Below, one piece after another: positions 7,406-16,846 of a stretch of 64,000 bases of DNA (position 1 is its first letter; every line of letters starts with the position of its first letter). The DNA comes from Paenibacillus sp. FSL K6-1096 (GTDB lineage Bacteria > Bacillota > Bacilli > Paenibacillales > Paenibacillaceae). The stretch is from positions 5,394,001-5,458,000 of the forward strand of contig NZ_CP150274.1 of assembly GCF_037977055.1 (NCBI RefSeq), given 5' to 3'. The notes under the pieces were generated by a model. That model was not told the origin of the DNA and did no database searches. It was given only the letters and a program-made list of their open reading frames with translations. The position numbers and the translations under genes are program-made.

Positions 7406-8866
7406 ATGACAGAGCAAACGGCACAGGTTTTGAAAAATTACATTGACGGCCAGTGGGTAGCAGCGGATGCGGCACAGACGGAGCCGGTAACCAATCCGGC
7501 CACGGGTGAGCTGCTGGGCAACGTACCGCTGTCGTCCAGAGCGGATGTGGACCGGGCGGTGGCGGCGGCTAAGGAGGCTTTTGCGGGATGGTCCGGTACA
7601 CCGGTGCCGCGCCGGGCACGGATTCTGTTCCGGTACCAGCAGCTCCTGGTAGAGCACTGGGAGGAGCTGGCCAAGACGATCACGCTGGAGAACGGCAAAA
7701 GCTTCAAAGAAGCCTACGGCGAGGTCCAGCGCGGCATTGAATGCGTAGAATTCGCAGCAGGTGCTCCGACGCTGATGATGGGCCGGCAGCTCCCGGATAT
7801 TGCGACTGGGATCGAGTCGGGCATGTACCGCTATCCGATTGGGGTGGTCGGCGGGATTACCCCGTTTAATTTCCCCATGATGGTGCCGTGCTGGATGTTT
7901 CCGCTGGCGATTGCCTGCGGCAATACCTTTGTGCTGAAGCCCTCGGAGCGGACACCGCTGCTGGCAGCGCGTCTGGCGGAGCTGATGGAGGAAGCCGGGC
8001 TGCCGAAGGGAGTGCTGAATGTGGTGAACGGCGCGCATGAGGTGGTGAACGGGCTGCTGGAGCACCCGGAGGTGAAGGCGATTTCTTTTGTCGGGTCGCA
8101 GCCGGTGGCGGAATATGTCTACACAAAAGGAACGGCTCACCTGAAGCGTGTCCAGGCGCTGGCCGGAGCGAAGAACCACTCGATCGTGCTGGCGGACGCC
8201 AACCTGGAGGCCTCAGCCTCGCAGATTGTGAATGCGGCCTTCGGCTCTGCCGGGGAACGCTGCATGGCCTGCTCGGTGGTTACGGTGCAGGAGGAAGTGG
8301 CCGACGAGCTGATCTCCATCCTGCTGCGGGAGTGCAACAGTATGACGATCGGGAACGGTCTGGAGGAGGATACATTCCTGGGGCCGGTGATCCGTCAAGG
8401 GCATAAAGAACGGACGGTTGCTTACATCGAACAGGGCATCGCCGAAGGGGCGAAGCTGCTCCGGGATGGCCGGGAGGATGCTGCGGTGCAGGGAGCGGGG
8501 TATTTTATCGGGCCGACCGTGTTTGACGGGGTGACGGAGGAGATGAAGATCTGGCAGGAGGAGATTTTTGCGCCGGTGCTGTCGGTGATCCGGGTGAAGG
8601 ATGTGGCCGAGGCGGTGGAGATTGCCAACCGCTCGCGGTTTGCGAACGGGGCATGTATCTTTACGAATGATGGCGGTAAGGTCCGCTACTTCCGCGAGCA
8701 TATCGAGTCCGGGATGCTGGGGGTCAATGTTGGGGTGCCCGCGCCGATGGCGTTCTTCCCGTTCTCGGGCTGGAAGGATTCGTTCTATGGCGATCTTCAT
8801 GCGAATGGAAGCGACGGGGTAGAATTCTATACGCGCAAAAAAGTCGTCACTGCCCGCTGGCAGTAG
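7406..8866 (+). CDS. iolA: Methylmalonate-semialdehyde dehydrogenase, CoA-acylating
   Basis: In inositol catabolism this enzyme turns malonate semialdehyde into acetyl-CoA and CO2 using NAD and CoA. The 486-residue ALDH-fold protein has the catalytic Cys286 in [11 protein letters not shown]. The usual ALDH general-base motif ELGGK is replaced by ALAGAKNH (residues 251-258), a trait of the MMSDH subfamily. The NAD-site lysine region [10 protein letters not shown] (175-184) and the motif TPFNFPMM (152-159) are present. AAGGAG upstream supports the ATG. It begins 49 bases after iolC in the same operon. Length and motifs agree with IolA/MmsA. Confidence 0.93.
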   Translation: MTEQTAQVLKNYIDGQWVAADAAQTEPVTNPATGELLGNVPLSSRADVDRAVAAAKEAFAGWSGTPVPRRARILFRYQQLLVEHWEELAKTITLENGKSFKEAYGEVQRGIECVEFAAGAPTLMMGRQLPDIATGIESGMYRYPIGVVGGITPFNFPMMVPCWMFPLAIACGNTFVLKPSERTPLLAARLAELMEEAGLPKGVLNVVNGAHEVVNGLLEHPEVKAISFVGSQPVAEYVYTKGTAHLKRVQALAGAKNHSIVLADANLEASASQIVNAAFGSAGERCMACSVVTVQEEVADELISILLRECNSMTIGNGLEEDTFLGPVIRQGHKERTVAYIEQGIAEGAKLLRDGREDAAVQGAGYFIGPTVFDGVTEEMKIWQEEIFAPVLSVIRVKDVAEAVEIANRSRFANGACIFTNDGGKVRYFREHIESGMLGVNVGVPAPMAFFPFSGWKDSFYGDLHANGSDGVEFYTRKKVVTARWQ

Positions 8867-8889
8867 ACAAGGCGAAGGGAGGACATGAA

Positions 8890-10836
8890 GTGGAACGTAT
8901 CCGTTTAACAACCGCACAGGCGCTGGTTAAATTTCTGGATCAGCAATACGTCGATTTCGGCGGCGGGCCGGAACGCTTCGTGCACGGGGTATTCACCGTG
9001 TTCGGGCATGGCAATGTACTCGGTCTGGGGCAGGCGCTGCAGGAAGCGCCGGGTGAGCTGACGGTATATCAGGGGCGCAATGAGCAGGGCATGGTCCATG
9101 CGGCGGCCGCGTTCGCCAAGCAGAGCCGCAGGCGGAAGATTATGGCCTGCACCGCTTCTGTAGGGCCGGGCTCGGCCAATATGCTGACCGCTGCCGCCAC
9201 GGCGACGGCGAATCAGCTTCCGGTGCTGCTGCTGCCGGGGGATACTTTTGCCACCCGGCAGCCTGATCCGGTGCTCCAGCAGATGGAGCATACCCATAAC
9301 CTGTCGATTACGGTCAATGACGCCTTCAAGGCGGTCAGCAAATACTGGGACCGGGTGACCCGGCCGGAGCAGCTGATGTCGGCAATGCTGAACGCCATGC
9401 GGGTGCTGACTGATCCGGGGGATACCGGAGCGGTGACCATTGCACTGCCGCAGGATGTACAGGGCGAAGCGTGGGACTATCCGGCGGACTTCTTCCGCAA
9501 GCGGATTCACCGGGTCATCCCCCGGCTGCCGCATCCGCAGGAGATCGCTGCTGCGGCGGAGCTGATCGCCGGGAAGCAGCGGCCGCTGCTGATCTGCGGC
9601 GGGGGCGTACGGTATGGGGATGCCGGGGCGGCGCTGCGCGCTTTTGCCGAGAAATTCGCCATTCCGTTCGGAGAGACCCAAGCCGGCAAAAGCGCCGTAG
9701 CCAGCAGCTTCGAATATAACCTCGGCGGCATCGGCGTAACCGGGAACGGCTGCGCGAATGCCCTGGCGCAGGAGGCGGATCTGGTGATCGGCGTCGGTAC
9801 CCGGTTCACGGATTTCACTACAGCATCCAAGAGTCTGTTCAGTCATCCTGAGGTAGAATTCCTGACGCTGAACGCCTCGCCGTATCATGCGGCGAAGCTG
9901 GATGCGCTGGCGGTGGTCTGCGATGCCGCCGAAGGCTTGAACGCGCTGGCCGCAGCGCTGGAGGAGCGGGGCTACCGTTCTGCGTACGGGACTGATATTG
10001 CGGAGGCTAAGCAGGCGTGGGCTGTGGAGAGAGAACGGCTGGCTGGTGTGGAATATCCGGGGGATACCGGGAGTAACGGTGTTTTCACCCCTGAGGTGGA
10101 TGGTCATTTAGATGAGAAGCTGCCGGAGTACGCAGAGACGCTGGGCACTTCGCTGACTCAGACGCAGGTGCTGGGGATCATCAATGAGGTTATTCCGCAG
10201 GATGCGATTGTCATTGGAGCCGCAGGCAGTCTGCCGGGAGATATGCAGCGGATGTGGCAAGCGGAGGTGCCGGATACCTACCATATGGAATACGGCTTCT
10301 CGTGCATGGGGTATGAGATTGCCGGGGCGCTGGGCATCAAGCTGGCTGAGCCGGAGCGCGAGGTCTACGCGCTGGTCGGGGACGGCAGCTACCAGATGCT
10401 GCATTCCGAGCTGGTCACCAGCCTCCAGGAGCAGCGAAAGATCAATGTCCTGCTGCTGGACAATGCCGGGTTCGGCTGCATCAATAATCTGCAGATGGAG
10501 CAGGGGATGGACAGCATGGCGACAGAATTCCGCTATCGCGGCGCTGACGGGCAGCTTAGCGGTGACCTGATGCGGATTGACTATGCAGCGAGTGCTGCCG
10601 GTTACGGAGTGCAGACCTTCCGCGCCTCGACTGCCGGGGAGCTGCGCCAGGCACTGGCCGCGGCCCGCGAGTCGGAGCGTTCTACGCTGATTGATATCAA
10701 GGTGCTGCCGAAGACGATGACCCACGGCTACGGCGCGTGGTGGAATGTCGGAGTAGCGGAAGTGTCCGGCCAGGAGGCGGTGCAGGCGGCGTACAGCCGG
10801 AAGCGCAGCGGGCTGGAGCGGGCCCGTAGCTACTGA
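8890..10836 (+). CDS. iolD: 3D-(3,5/4)-trihydroxycyclohexane-1,2-dione hydrolase (ThDP enzyme)
   Basis: IolD opens the ring of 3D-trihydroxycyclohexane-1,2-dione to give 5-deoxy-D-glucuronate, the IolB substrate. The 648-residue product has a pyruvate-oxidase-like three-domain layout. The catalytic Glu lies in YQGRNEQGM (about residue 64). The thiamine diphosphate motif starts with [12 protein letters not shown] (about 496) and ends with CINNLQ (about 530). The start is GTG at 8890, with GGGAGG seven bases upstream. It follows iolA by 23 bases. The length fits IolD and is greater than that of acetolactate synthases, the main alternative within the fold. Confidence 0.93.
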   Translation: MERIRLTTAQALVKFLDQQYVDFGGGPERFVHGVFTVFGHGNVLGLGQALQEAPGELTVYQGRNEQGMVHAAAAFAKQSRRRKIMACTASVGPGSANMLTAAATATANQLPVLLLPGDTFATRQPDPVLQQMEHTHNLSITVNDAFKAVSKYWDRVTRPEQLMSAMLNAMRVLTDPGDTGAVTIALPQDVQGEAWDYPADFFRKRIHRVIPRLPHPQEIAAAAELIAGKQRPLLICGGGVRYGDAGAALRAFAEKFAIPFGETQAGKSAVASSFEYNLGGIGVTGNGCANALAQEADLVIGVGTRFTDFTTASKSLFSHPEVEFLTLNASPYHAAKLDALAVVCDAAEGLNALAAALEERGYRSAYGTDIAEAKQAWAVERERLAGVEYPGDTGSNGVFTPEVDGHLDEKLPEYAETLGTSLTQTQVLGIINEVIPQDAIVIGAAGSLPGDMQRMWQAEVPDTYHMEYGFSCMGYEIAGALGIKLAEPEREVYALVGDGSYQMLHSELVTSLQEQRKINVLLLDNAGFGCINNLQMEQGMDSMATEFRYRGADGQLSGDLMRIDYAASAAGYGVQTFRASTAGELRQALAAARESERSTLIDIKVLPKTMTHGYGAWWNVGVAEVSGQEAVQAAYSRKRSGLERARSY

Positions 10837-10927
10837 GCGGGCAGCGCTGCATGTGCGCGGGGAAGGCAGATGCCCGCACAGTGAAAGAAGGAGTCTGCCA
10901 TACTTGGGATTGTGGAAGGGGTAGAAC

Positions 10928-11830
10928 ATGAGCATGTTCCGAGACAATGCCGTCCAGCTGGCCATTGCTCCAATCGCCTGGACGAATGATGATATGCCTG
11001 AGCTGGGGGGCGGCAATACGTTCGAGCAGTGCATCAGCGAGATGGCGCTTGCCGGATATGAGGGCAGCGAGGTGGGCAACAAGTATCCCCGCTCCCCGGA
11101 GGTGCTGCACCGGGCGCTTGCGCTGCGCGGCCTGCGGATTGCCAGCGCCTGGTTCAGCGCCCACCTGACCGTGCGGCCGTATGAAGAGACGGCGGAAGCT
11201 TTCTGTGCACACCGGGATTTCCTGCATGAGATGGGCGCCAAGGTCATAGTCGTATCCGAGCAGGGCCGGAGCATTCAGGGGCAGATGGATACGCCGCTGT
11301 TTGCGCATAAGCCGGTTTTTACGGAGGAGGAGTGGGGGGCTCTGGCGGTTGGGCTGGGCGGACTAGGACGGTTGGCGGCGGAGAAGGGCATGACGCTGGT
11401 GTATCACCATCACATGGGCACCGGCGTGCAGACCGCAGCGGAGATTGCCCGGCTGATGGCGCTGACGGACCCCGGCGAGGTGTCGCTACTGTATGATACC
11501 GGACATCTGGTTTTCTCTGGCGAGAATCCGCTGGAGGTGCTGCGTCAGCATCTGCCCCGGATCAGGCATGTCCACCTGAAGGACATCCGGCCGGAGGTGG
11601 TCGAACGGGTGAAGGCAGAGGGGCTTAGCTTCCTGCAAGCGGTAAAAGCCGGAGCCTTCACCGTACCGGGGGACGGCTGTATTGGGTTCGGGGAGATTTT
11701 TGCAGAACTGGCTGCTTCCCCGTATACGGGCTGGTTCGTCGTCGAAGCAGAGCAGGACCCCGCGCTGGCCGACCCGCTGGAATATGCGATCAAGGCTCGG
11801 AGTTATATCCGCGAGCTTAGCGGGTTGTAG
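10928..11830 (+). CDS. iolE: Inosose dehydratase (2-keto-myo-inositol dehydratase)
   Basis: IolE removes water from 2-keto-myo-inositol to give the dione used by IolD. The 300-residue product belongs to the AP-endonuclease-2/xylose-isomerase-like TIM barrels. The opening [16 protein letters not shown] is characteristic of IolE. Metal-site candidates lie in [10 protein letters not shown] (about 157-166), LLYDTGHL (about 188-195) and HVHLKD (about 213-218). GAAGGGG before the ATG serves as ribosome binding site. It is the last gene of iolC-A-D-E, 91 bases after iolD. Two hairpins follow it, and no IolJ aldolase or inositol transporter gene comes after it. Confidence 0.92.
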   Translation: MSMFRDNAVQLAIAPIAWTNDDMPELGGGNTFEQCISEMALAGYEGSEVGNKYPRSPEVLHRALALRGLRIASAWFSAHLTVRPYEETAEAFCAHRDFLHEMGAKVIVVSEQGRSIQGQMDTPLFAHKPVFTEEEWGALAVGLGGLGRLAAEKGMTLVYHHHMGTGVQTAAEIARLMALTDPGEVSLLYDTGHLVFSGENPLEVLRQHLPRIRHVHLKDIRPEVVERVKAEGLSFLQAVKAGAFTVPGDGCIGFGEIFAELAASPYTGWFVVEAEQDPALADPLEYAIKARSYIRELSGL

Positions 11831-11845
11831 CGGGGTGCAGTCTAT

Positions 11846-11873
11846 AAGTCCAAGGACAATAGTCCTTGGGCTT
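11846..11873 (+). terminator. Hairpin after iolE without T-run
   Basis: AAGTCCAAGGAC (11846-11857) and GTCCTTGGGCTT (11862-11873) form a 12-bp stem with one G-U pair and a 4-nt loop. No T-run follows, so it may protect the mRNA 3' end rather than terminate. Confidence 0.55.
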
Positions 11874-11913
11874 GCTGGTATTGTGGAAGAGTGGTTACTT
11901 AGAGAGGAATACT

Positions 11914-11933
11914 TCACCCTGCGGGGTGATTTT
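11914..11933 (+). terminator. Probable iol operon terminator
   Basis: TCACCC and GGGTGA form a 6-bp stem around TGCG, followed by TTTT (11930-11933). It is short but well formed. Confidence 0.5.
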
Positions 11934-11956
11934 GTGCGTGTATGAGTTTGTAAACT

Positions 11957-12134
11957 AATCCTGCACAAATTGCAACAATGTTAATACATATGAGCGGCCT
12001 GGGCGGAAATCCTGCTCAAAATGCAACAATGCCAGCTCTAACTTGCTCCAATCACCACAATTCTTGCAAAAACTGCAACAATACTCCACAGCCAGCAACC
12101 AATTTAGAAAATTCCTGCAAAATGTGCAACAATG
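11957..12134. repeat. Tandem array, 51-bp period, 4 copies (family 2)
   Basis: A 24-bp unit of the form AWTCCTGC (six variable bases) TGCAACAATG starts at 11957, 12008, 12060 and 12111, giving spacings of 51, 52 and 51 bp. The bases between units are not conserved, unlike array 5470-6050. Each unit holds two TGCA-like boxes. The array starts 24 bp after the iol terminator and lies in the 680-bp gap before the AraC-type gene. Confidence 0.85.
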
Positions 12135-12178
12135 CTGCTCGACGGGAGCGGTGAGTGCGGCGAAAGAGGGCAGGATGC

Positions 12179-12312
12179 TGGAATGAGAGGGATAAATCCC
12201 CCAGAGTTAGCCGGAGGTAGGCGAAACTGTTGGAATGAGAGGGACAAATCCCTCAGAGCCTAGCCGGAGGCAGGCGGAGCGCTGAAATGAGAGGGATAAC
12301 CCCCTCAAGGTT
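12179..12312. repeat. Tandem array, 51-bp period, 3 copies (family 3)
   Basis: Units beginning TGGAATGAGAGGGA start at 12179, 12231 and 12282 (the third is TGAAATGAG). Each contains the dyad GAGGGAYAAATCCCTC or a close variant, followed by an AGCCGGAGG-like tail in the first two. The sequence is unrelated to families 1 and 2, but the period of 52 and 51 bp is the same. Confidence 0.8.
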
Positions 12313-12375
12313 AGTCCAAAGTTAGTCCCGTCACTCACATTGGCTTTATCTGGTTAGCTGGGGGAGAAGCACATA

Positions 12376-12384
12376 TGCTATAAT
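12376..12384 (+). promoter_or_regulatory. Extended -10 promoter for the AraC-type sensor gene
   Basis: TGCTATAAT is a perfect extended -10 element. No good -35 box lies 17 bp upstream, as is usual for this promoter type. Confidence 0.6.
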
Positions 12385-12401
12385 GGCAGCAATTCGGACC
12401 G

Positions 12402-12454
12402 GGGGGACTTGCTCCCCCTGCGGTTCACCGCCGCAACTCTTTGCGTTGCGGTGA
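12402..12454 (+). promoter_or_regulatory. Two adjacent leader hairpins
   Basis: GGGGGA/TCCCCC (12402-12418) and TCACCGCCGCAAC/GTTGCGGTGA (12425-12454, with a small bulge) would form two consecutive stems early in the mRNA, about 55 bases before the TTG start. No T-run or known riboswitch pattern is apparent. Confidence 0.5.
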
Positions 12455-12510
12455 GCATCAAGCCGCCGGGCTGCGGCCCTGGATCTTAACGGTTGTGAGG
12501 AGGATGTCTA

Positions 12511-14778
12511 TTGTTCCGTACCTGGTATCGCCGGTTGCTGCTGTCTTATTTCCCTATATTTCTGCTGACGGTGACGATACTCATCTTTGCCTCATTTGTA
12601 TTCATCAACGACATCTCCCGGATGGAGACGAAGAAGGCGGACCGCATCTCCGCCAGCTATGTAAGGGATAGTGTGGACCGTACGATCAAGGAGGCCGAGC
12701 TGTCCGTGCTGGAGGCGGTGGAGCGGAGCGAGGTCTACAAGCGTTATTTCAATACGCAGAGCCAGCCGGATCAGGCGACGGTCTATGCGGTGGCCCAGAG
12801 TCTGCGCAATCTGATTCAAGAATCCTCCTATATTCAATCGGTATATTTGTATGACCGCGTGAATGGAAGCGTTTTAACAGAGACGGGGCGGAAGGAGCTT
12901 GAGGGCTTCACCGATGAGGACTGGATCAGAGCCATGACTGCATCCGGGAGAGTGCCGGAGGGCTGGCAGCCGGTCAGGGATTACCGTTCGGACCTCTTCC
13001 AGCAGACCCCGATCCGTGTGCTGACCACCAATAAAGCGATGCCGCTGCCCTTCGGCTCCGGCGGGGTGCTCGTCATCAATATCAAAATGAGCGCCCTGGA
13101 GCAGCTCATCGACAGCATGGTGAACCAGCAGCTCTCCTTCATGACCGTTCTGGACAGCAAGGGGAATACGATCTACCAGGCACATTCCGATGCGGACGGC
13201 GCCGCTCACGGCAAGCTGCTCAATACGCTGCATCTGGAACGGAACGGCTGGACGTTCGAGAGCGGAATCAAGGGCGGGAACCTGTTCAGCTGGGTGTCGG
13301 TCATCTCCTATCTCTGGGTCGCGATTGCCGTCGGAACGGTGGTCTGTGCGATCCTGTATCTGGTCTATGTGACGCGGCGCAATTACAAGCCGATCCAGGT
13401 CATTATGAACCGGATTGAAGGTCACCATATCCGCAAGCTGGACCATTCCACCGACCGGCCGGACGAGATGATGCTGATTGACGGTGTGCTGGAGGACCTG
13501 ATCAACCACATGACCGATTATGATACCAAAACCAGGGAGAACCTCCTGCTGCAGCGCAGCAAGCTGTTCACCGACCTGCTGCACAGTGAGCGGCTGGATC
13601 AGGCGACCCGGCGGCTGGAGGAGCTGTCCCCGCTGACCGGGGCCAATGCCTCCTCCCGCTTCATGGTGATGCTGGCGGAGATCAACCGCTATGAGCAGGT
13701 ATTCGGGGACCGCTATACCCGGGGAGACCAGAATACGCTCAAGTTCGCGCTGATGAATGTGTTCCAGGAGCTGGCGCGGAATGCGGAGCTGCAGGCCTGG
13801 GCCGAGTGGGTGGGGACCGAACGGGCGGCGATTCTTTTCCTCGCTACAGGCAGTGATAAAGAGATGGAAGCCAAAATCCGCAGCTTCGCGGAGGACTGCC
13901 GCTCCTGGGTCGAGCAGAATCTGCGGATCACGCTGAGCTTCGGCATCGGCCCGGCCGCCGCAGGCCCGGAGCTGATCCGCGAATCCTATGCCGCAGCCGA
14001 ATATGTCATGCAGCATAAGCTGCTGATTCATGAGGATGTTGTCTGGGCGGAATCCCGCGAGACCCGCCAGCCGCTGCTGGAGACGTACAAATACCTCCAG
14101 ATGATCGCTGAATTCGTGAAGCAGTTCCGCACCTCCAGCAGTCAATGGAGGGAGCAGCTGGAGCAGATTTTTGCGGTGTTCGAGCAGGATTTCCTGAAGG
14201 ATGAAGAGATCTATTCCTTAATCCAGGCCTTACTGCAGATGCTGAGCCGGGAGGTGGCCGTGATGTCCGAGCAGCTCCAGGATGAGCTGTCGGCGGAGAA
14301 AGCGCTGATCCGGCTGAAGCCGCTGGAGGAGGCCGAATCGATCGGTGAGGTGAAGACGATTCTGTTTGAATATGTTACCGATCTGTTCCGCACCTATGTG
14401 TCCGCCAGCGAGACCAAAAGCTACCGGGCCATGGTCAACGAGATGAAGGATTATATCGAAGAGAATTTTGCCAATCCCGATCTGTCGCTGAAGCATCTGA
14501 GTGACCGTTTCCAGATCTCCGGCAAATATGCCAGCTACCTGTTCAAGACCGAGTTCAAAATGAAGTTCGTGGATTTCCTCACCGAGCTGCGGATGAAGGA
14601 AGCGCAGCAGCTGCTGGAGGAGACGGATTATCCGCTGCAGGATATTGCGCTTCAGGTAGGGTATGCCAATGCCATTTCGTTCGGCAGGGTGTTCAAGCGG
14701 ATTGCCGGCATCACGCCGGGCGACTACCGTACCGCCAAACGCCGCGAGGCCGCCGCTAAATCAGAAGCACAGGAATAG
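12511..14778 (+). CDS. Membrane-anchored AraC-family sensor-regulator
   Basis: This 755-residue one-component regulator senses outside the cell and binds DNA inside it. A membrane helix (about residues 8-30) and a second (about 262-285) enclose an extracellular sensor region of Cache-like size. A HAMP-like linker and a long middle region follow. Two AraC helix-turn-helix units fill about 640-745, with LSLKHLSDRFQISGKYASYLF and the conserved YANAISFGRVFKRIAGITPGDYR ending. The start is TTG at 12511 with GAGGAGG seven bases before; the ATG at 12503 is out of frame. The lipoprotein-permease-permease operon follows directly, the typical target of such regulators, so control of that operon is inferred. 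Confidence 0.87.
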   Translation: MFRTWYRRLLLSYFPIFLLTVTILIFASFVFINDISRMETKKADRISASYVRDSVDRTIKEAELSVLEAVERSEVYKRYFNTQSQPDQATVYAVAQSLRNLIQESSYIQSVYLYDRVNGSVLTETGRKELEGFTDEDWIRAMTASGRVPEGWQPVRDYRSDLFQQTPIRVLTTNKAMPLPFGSGGVLVINIKMSALEQLIDSMVNQQLSFMTVLDSKGNTIYQAHSDADGAAHGKLLNTLHLERNGWTFESGIKGGNLFSWVSVISYLWVAIAVGTVVCAILYLVYVTRRNYKPIQVIMNRIEGHHIRKLDHSTDRPDEMMLIDGVLEDLINHMTDYDTKTRENLLLQRSKLFTDLLHSERLDQATRRLEELSPLTGANASSRFMVMLAEINRYEQVFGDRYTRGDQNTLKFALMNVFQELARNAELQAWAEWVGTERAAILFLATGSDKEMEAKIRSFAEDCRSWVEQNLRITLSFGIGPAAAGPELIRESYAAAEYVMQHKLLIHEDVVWAESRETRQPLLETYKYLQMIAEFVKQFRTSSSQWREQLEQIFAVFEQDFLKDEEIYSLIQALLQMLSREVAVMSEQLQDELSAEKALIRLKPLEEAESIGEVKTILFEYVTDLFRTYVSASETKSYRAMVNEMKDYIEENFANPDLSLKHLSDRFQISGKYASYLFKTEFKMKFVDFLTELRMKEAQQLLEETDYPLQDIALQVGYANAISFGRVFKRIAGITPGDYRTAKRREAAAKSEAQE

Positions 14779-14811
14779 ATGGAGCCGCCGCATAAAAGGA
14801 ATTCAGTTTAT

Positions 14812-14878
14812 CAGGCCGTACCGCCCGCCGCTGCCCTCACCAAGAGGCTGCGGAGCGCGATGCGGCCTGTTTTTTTGC
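14812..14878 (+). terminator. Terminator after the AraC-type gene
   Basis: CAGGCCG near 14812 pairs with CGGCCTG before a seven-T run (about 14872-14878). A second inner pairing, CCGCTGCCCTC with GAGGCTGCGG, lies within. The rest of the 381-bp gap to the next gene holds only a possible cre. Confidence 0.7.
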
Positions 14879-14883
14879 TGATA

Positions 14884-14897
14884 TGAAAGCGGTTTAT
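14884..14897. promoter_or_regulatory. Possible CcpA cre site
   Basis: TGAAAGCGGTTTAT agrees with the cre consensus TGWAANCGNTNWCA at 12 of 14 positions. It is upstream of a sugar import operon, a usual place for carbon catabolite control. Confidence 0.35.
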
Positions 14898-15159
14898 TCT
14901 ACGAAAATGGTTGGTCCGATAAACCGGATGTCCGAATTCAGGCCGGTTTGCCCATCCGAAACAGGTTTATTGTCAGCGCTATGAGTCGTATGGAATACTG
15001 TGGTCATCCCGGAACAACAAGCGGCCTTGAACACTGGGGCCGGCGCATACATGAAGGCGCATACATGAACCGGGACGCTGCAAAGGTACGGGCACACGGA
15101 AAGCTCGGGGGTATCATGAAGTCACCATTATAGCCTGCACAGGCGAAGGAGATGGAACA

Positions 15160-16773
15160 ATGACAATGAACGCGAAACAGGGAGTTCTGAAGAAAGCAAT
15201 GGCAATCGGCTTAACCACAGCAATGGGTGCGGCGCTGCTGGCCGGCTGTTCCTCGGACGGCAAGAACAGCGAAGCCGGAGGATCAGCAGAACCCGGGAAG
15301 AACGCCGAACGCGTCACCCTGAAGGTGGAGATCTTCGACCGCGGTAAAACTCCGAAGCAATATACCATTACTAATAACTTTATGTCGCAGATGATTCAGA
15401 AGAATTTCGGTGATCCGAATAATATCGATGTAGAATTCGTTCCGGTACAGCGTTCGGAGGAAGTGACCAAGCTGAACGTGCTGATGGCCAGCAATACGGA
15501 TGTGCCGGATATTGTCTTCACTTATGATTCCAGTGTCTTCTACCGTTACGCCCAGCAGGGCGGGTTGACCGATGTGGGGGCCTTACTGGATGAGCATGGC
15601 CAGACGCTGAAGAAATTCATCGGCGATGAGACAATGGCCTTCGGCCAGCTCGACGGCAAGCAGTTCGCGATCCCGGGTAAACGGGCGATTACAGGCCGCT
15701 ACGCTTCTTACATCCGCCAGGACTGGCTGGATAAGCTGGGTCTGCCGGTGCCGAAGAACACGGATGAGCTGTACACCACTTTGAAAGCGTTTAAGGAGAA
15801 GGACCCGGGCGGTCTCGGCAGCAAGAATATCCCGATGGGTATGTCGCTCGGCTCGGCGCAATTAGAGACGCTGATCTACTCCTTCATCAAGCCGGTCAGC
15901 GGCGACCTCACCTACAGCCAGCGCTACGAGCTGCCGCTGCATGAGGGCTTCAAGGATGCGGCCCAGTTCCTGAACAAGCTCTACAATGAAGGGCTGATCA
16001 GCAAGGACTTCAGTCTGGATGAAGACAAGACCCAGGTATCCAAGGATATTCAGAACGGCAACGTCGGCTTCTTCTCCGAGGATGTGGACAGCCTGTTCTA
16101 TGCCGACGGCACGCTGGAGAATCTCTACAAGAATGTGCCGGGCAGCAAGCTGCTGCCGGTGGATGTCCTCACCAACGCCAAGGTGGACAACAAGTATATC
16201 AAATCCCGCTATGCCTCGAACGGCATGTACATCATGATTCCTAAGAGCAGCAAACGTGCGGTGGAAGCGGTGAAATACCTCGACTGGATGGCAACCGGCA
16301 ACAATCTGATTGACATCTACAACGGTGTTGAAGGCGAGAACTACGATATGGTGGACGGCATCCCGGTTGTTAAAGAGAATGTCTCCCAGGAGTTCCAGGA
16401 CCGTCTGTTCACTTCCGGGGACACCGCGATTATCTCCAACGGCAAGAACCTCGGCGATCAGGCGATGAATGAGAAAGCCTGGATTCTCGGATTCCCGGCG
16501 GCCAACCAGGAGGCGCTGAAGCAGTCGATTGATATTGCTAACACGGATACGATTGGTCCTATCGTCTTCGGCAAGCCGATTGAAGCCGAATCGAAATACG
16601 GCACTACGCTCAGCGATAAGCTTAACGTGATCATCGTGAAGACTGCAATGGCGAAGCCGGATGAGTTCGACACCGTATTCGAGCAGGAAATGAAGGATTA
16701 CATGTCTCTGGGCGGAGACAAGCTGAAGGCAGAGCTGGAGCAGGGTCTTGCCGAGCTTCCGGCGGCTAAGTAA
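15160..16773 (+). CDS. Sugar ABC transporter substrate-binding lipoprotein (LplA-like)
   Basis: The 537-residue extracellular solute-binding protein has a lipoprotein signal peptide whose lipobox LLAGC puts the lipidated Cys at residue 30. It would sit on the outer face of the membrane and deliver an oligosaccharide to the two permeases encoded next. The length and overall layout resemble the LplA group of large Paenibacillus and Bacillus binding proteins. AAGGAGAT eight bases upstream fits the ATG at 15160. An attenuator-like terminator after the gene would make it more abundant than the permeases. The ligand cannot be read from the sequence; the accompanying enzymes suggest a plant polysaccharide fragment. 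Confidence 0.87.
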   Translation: MTMNAKQGVLKKAMAIGLTTAMGAALLAGCSSDGKNSEAGGSAEPGKNAERVTLKVEIFDRGKTPKQYTITNNFMSQMIQKNFGDPNNIDVEFVPVQRSEEVTKLNVLMASNTDVPDIVFTYDSSVFYRYAQQGGLTDVGALLDEHGQTLKKFIGDETMAFGQLDGKQFAIPGKRAITGRYASYIRQDWLDKLGLPVPKNTDELYTTLKAFKEKDPGGLGSKNIPMGMSLGSAQLETLIYSFIKPVSGDLTYSQRYELPLHEGFKDAAQFLNKLYNEGLISKDFSLDEDKTQVSKDIQNGNVGFFSEDVDSLFYADGTLENLYKNVPGSKLLPVDVLTNAKVDNKYIKSRYASNGMYIMIPKSSKRAVEAVKYLDWMATGNNLIDIYNGVEGENYDMVDGIPVVKENVSQEFQDRLFTSGDTAIISNGKNLGDQAMNEKAWILGFPAANQEALKQSIDIANTDTIGPIVFGKPIEAESKYGTTLSDKLNVIIVKTAMAKPDEFDTVFEQEMKDYMSLGGDKLKAELEQGLAELPAAK

Positions 16774-16790
16774 ACCAATATAAAGTGAGA

Positions 16791-16826
16791 ACCGGGGGAG
16801 CGCCACGCTGCTCCGCCCGGTTTTTC
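16791..16826 (+). terminator. Intra-operon terminator after the binding-protein gene
   Basis: ACCGGGGGGAGC-like and GCTCCGCCCGGT arms form a strong stem followed by TTTTT. It lies inside the operon and probably lowers permease expression relative to the lipoprotein. Confidence 0.75.
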
Positions 16827-16846
16827 CCCTTAGGAGGAGAGTAACC

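Noticed and set aside
8890-10836. Acetolactate synthase as alternative for the ThDP enzyme
   Set aside because: It is too long, has no small regulatory subunit gene nearby, and is embedded in the iol operon; IolD fits better.
12441-12671. Frame using ATG 12503 near the AraC-type gene
   Set aside because: It is out of frame with the conserved protein and ends after 76 codons; TTG 12511 with the same ribosome site gives the full regulator.
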